From Limnephilus marmoratus (lineage: Eukaryota; Arthropoda; Insecta; Trichoptera; Limnephilidae), in NCBI GenBank assembly GCA_917880885.1, contig OU862934.1, positions 34,084,734-34,148,733 on the forward strand: a stretch of 64,000 nucleotides of DNA. The letters are read 5' to 3'. The notes under the pieces are model-generated. The model was not told the origin of the DNA. It searched no databases and saw nothing but the letters and a program-made list of their open reading frames with translations. A program made the position numbers and the translations under genes. Numbering within the stretch: the first letter of the stretch is position 1; each line of letters begins with the position of its first letter. Positions 62,485 through 64,000 of this stretch are shown here, piece after piece.

Positions 62485-62648
62485 TTACACCGTGTTGCGC
62501 TTCCTCTTTCTTTAAACAACGTTTCGGACAGCGTTACAGCGCCCATCATCAGGGCAGGGCAAATCAGATCATCTTCCCTAATGATGGTCACTGTAACGCT
62601 GTTCTGAATGTTGACTACAGAAGGAGGAAGCGCAACACGGCATAGTAA
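62485..62648. mobile_element. Short inverted-repeat element (MITE-like)
   Basis: Perfect 17-bp terminal inverted repeats CCGTGTTGCGCTTCCTC (62490-62506) and GAGGAAGCGCAACACGG (62624-62640). A second inner inverted pair (ACAGCGTTACAG.. at about 62530 and ..CTGTAACGCTGT at about 62591) would fold the whole unit into a long hairpin. TTAC and GTAA lie just outside. No coding capacity. Confidence 0.7.
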
Positions 62649-63070
62649 CCCAAAAATTAATCACGAAAGTGCGGGTATATCGCATTAACATCAAAGCAAG
62701 AATTTCAGATATCCTAATTGAAACCAATGAAGTGAAAAGCCCTATACAGATTTGTAAAATAAAGTGATGCGGTCAATTTCTATAAGTGAGGCCAGTAAAA
62801 TTGATTATCCACAAGAAAAACTTGCATTATTTAAAAAAAATTTGATCAATTTTATTTTTCATCAGAAGTAAGAAAAAAATGAGCTTACTTATAATAAACG
62901 TACATGCACGAAATGTACTCCTATCGGTTTACGTCATAATTTCTATTGAGCTGCCTGTTATATATCTCACATGTTCCGCAAACAATAATCGTGAATCAAC
63001 TAACTGTAGAGGGGTTAAATCAACAACATTGAAGTGCGTGTGGTATGCGGCAGTGGCGACGGTGGTAGTA

Positions 63071-63253
63071 TCAGTGCAGGTACTCGGTGTAGCCCTGCGC
63101 GCCGGTGAAGACGACGTCGATCCAGATCCTGGCCGCTTGTCCCGAGGGCGCCATGAGGTAGTAGCGGCGTTGACGAGTCTTTATGACGAAGGTGGTGAGA
63201 GGCGCCGGGGACTTTGATACGTTGAGATGATCGAGGTATACCTCTTCAATTAC
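63071..63253 (-). CDS. Last coding exon of a PHLDB/LL5-like PH-domain protein
   Basis: On the minus strand a CAG acceptor (63256-63254) is followed by 60 codons and a TGA at 63073-63071. The translation starts VIEEVYLDHL, continues PLTTFVIKT and YYLMAPSGQAARIWIDVVF, and ends TGAQGYTEYLH. This is the C-terminal half of a PH domain, with the near-invariant Trp in its last helix (ARIWIDVV). The MAPS-A-RIW-D-V-TGA-GY pattern and its position at the very end of the protein are those of the PHLDB (LL5) family, which link membrane phosphoinositides to cortical microtubule anchoring and laminin-contact sites. The exon is GC-richer than its surroundings. Upstream exons would lie to the right, beyond the window. 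Family call is from motif memory. Confidence 0.72.
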   Translation of the reverse strand, partial: VIEEVYLDHLNVSKSPAPLTTFVIKTRQRRYYLMAPSGQAARIWIDVVFTGAQGYTEYLH

Positions 63254-64000
63254 CTGCGGAAGAATGATTCAAAACTTCAAATATCAAACAGAAAACGTTT
63301 CAGATTGAGAGGTGTGTGGAAATCAATTAAATTCATTTTAACCACTCCCACCTGTAAGCGTGTTTACACAACAATATAACAATAGGCAGTCAAGTACACA
63401 CAATAAGCGTGTGTTCCCACAGAGATCGTTATAGCTCTGTTATTGTTCTAGTACAACTTTAAAACAAAAAGTAGAAGATTCATATTGAATCAAGCTTCAC
63501 ATCTCTATTCAAAGTTTTCCATAGAAGTACATAAAAAAAGACTTATTTTGTAGAAACAGTTTTCACCCGCCAAATCGCCTAAGTGCCATTAGACATTGTT
63601 AATTTTTTATTAAATATTATTGTATGAAATGGTAAAAAAGTGAGGTTGACAAAATTGTTTATTATACATTTATACAATAGAATAACAGCCTTACTAAAAA
63701 ACCCCGTGAAAATTTTTTTTAATTGACAAACGGCCGCGGATGTGAAAACATGACTAATTAAAAAAATTGTCCATTGAAAGAAATACACATTGTTTACATG
63801 GCCTGAGAGGGTAGTTTATCTCTGTTTTAACGATTGATGTTTGAATGAAATTTGGAATTTTTCCAACATATTTCTTATTTTTGAAGCTGTCGTAAAAGCA
63901 TATATATACCTTTATATAAACTAGATAGAATTGCCTTTTAGATTTTTGTATCTGAAAATATACGATCGTGTTTGAAAATTGCAGTATTTTAAGTTTCAAC
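63254..64000 (-). other. Presumed intron of the PH-domain gene
   Basis: AT-rich, no second exon recognised up to the window edge. Confidence 0.4.

Noticed and set aside
62879..63217. A 112-codon plus-strand frame
   Set aside because: Its GC-rich half is the antisense of the PH-domain exon, which has clear protein similarity and a splice site on the minus strand.

Overview
This is an animal, almost certainly insect, genomic window dominated by 28S-rDNA-specific non-LTR retrotransposons. The evidence is a partial arthropod-type 28S rRNA gene, several R2 elements sitting exactly at the R2 target (after CTCTCTTAA, before TAGCCAAATG), and an R1 element exactly at the R1 target 74 bp downstream with the classic 14-bp TGTCCCTATCTACT target duplication. 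There are no bacterial features and no complete rDNA unit: no 18S, 5.8S, ITS or IGS is seen. I cannot name the species.

Layout. 1-1138 is AT-rich DNA with a decayed hAT transposase 3' end and one other probable repeat-encoded frame. At about 1139 a 28S gene begins abruptly inside the molecule and runs to the R2 site at 2890. From there to 36.3 kb lies an array R2-1 / 28S / R2-2 / 28S / R2-3 / 28S / R2-4 / 28S with R1 / R2-5 / 28S. Every 28S spacer is the same chimera of about 415 bp: about 270 bp downstream of the R2 site fused directly to about 143 bp upstream of it. R2-2 (7497-12694) and R1-1 (26889-33748) have uninterrupted coding frames. R2-1 has a one-base frameshift in a C-run. R2-3 has lost its RT catalytic core in frame and carries a nested insertion: a poly(A) element holding an LTR element with no visible matching LTR differences and no coding capacity. 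R2-4 lacks its 5' end but keeps RT and endonuclease. R2-5 is a truncated near copy of R2-2.

36.3-60.99 kb is a graveyard of broken R2 and R1 copies joined to each other, to solo LTRs, to repeated fragments of a NACHT-type P-loop gene, to an unidentified 200-codon open frame, to a seven-copy 118-bp satellite and to AT-rich DNA. 61-64 kb looks like ordinary host DNA with one inverted-repeat element and, on the minus strand, the last coding exon of a PHLDB/LL5-like PH-domain protein.

How the parts work together. R2 proteins here have one C2H2 finger, two Myb-like segments, RT, a CCHC knuckle and a PD-D/K endonuclease, and act by target-primed reverse transcription at 28S. R2 has no promoter of its own and relies on 28S read-through plus an HDV-like ribozyme at its 5' end. 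Three such ribozymes are readable here with compensating stem changes. R1 encodes a zinc-knuckle ORF1 and an APE-RT ORF2. The most unusual point is that different R2 lineages occupy copies of one deleted mini-28S repeat, which implies that a satellite made from the R2/R1 landing site was amplified and then colonised.
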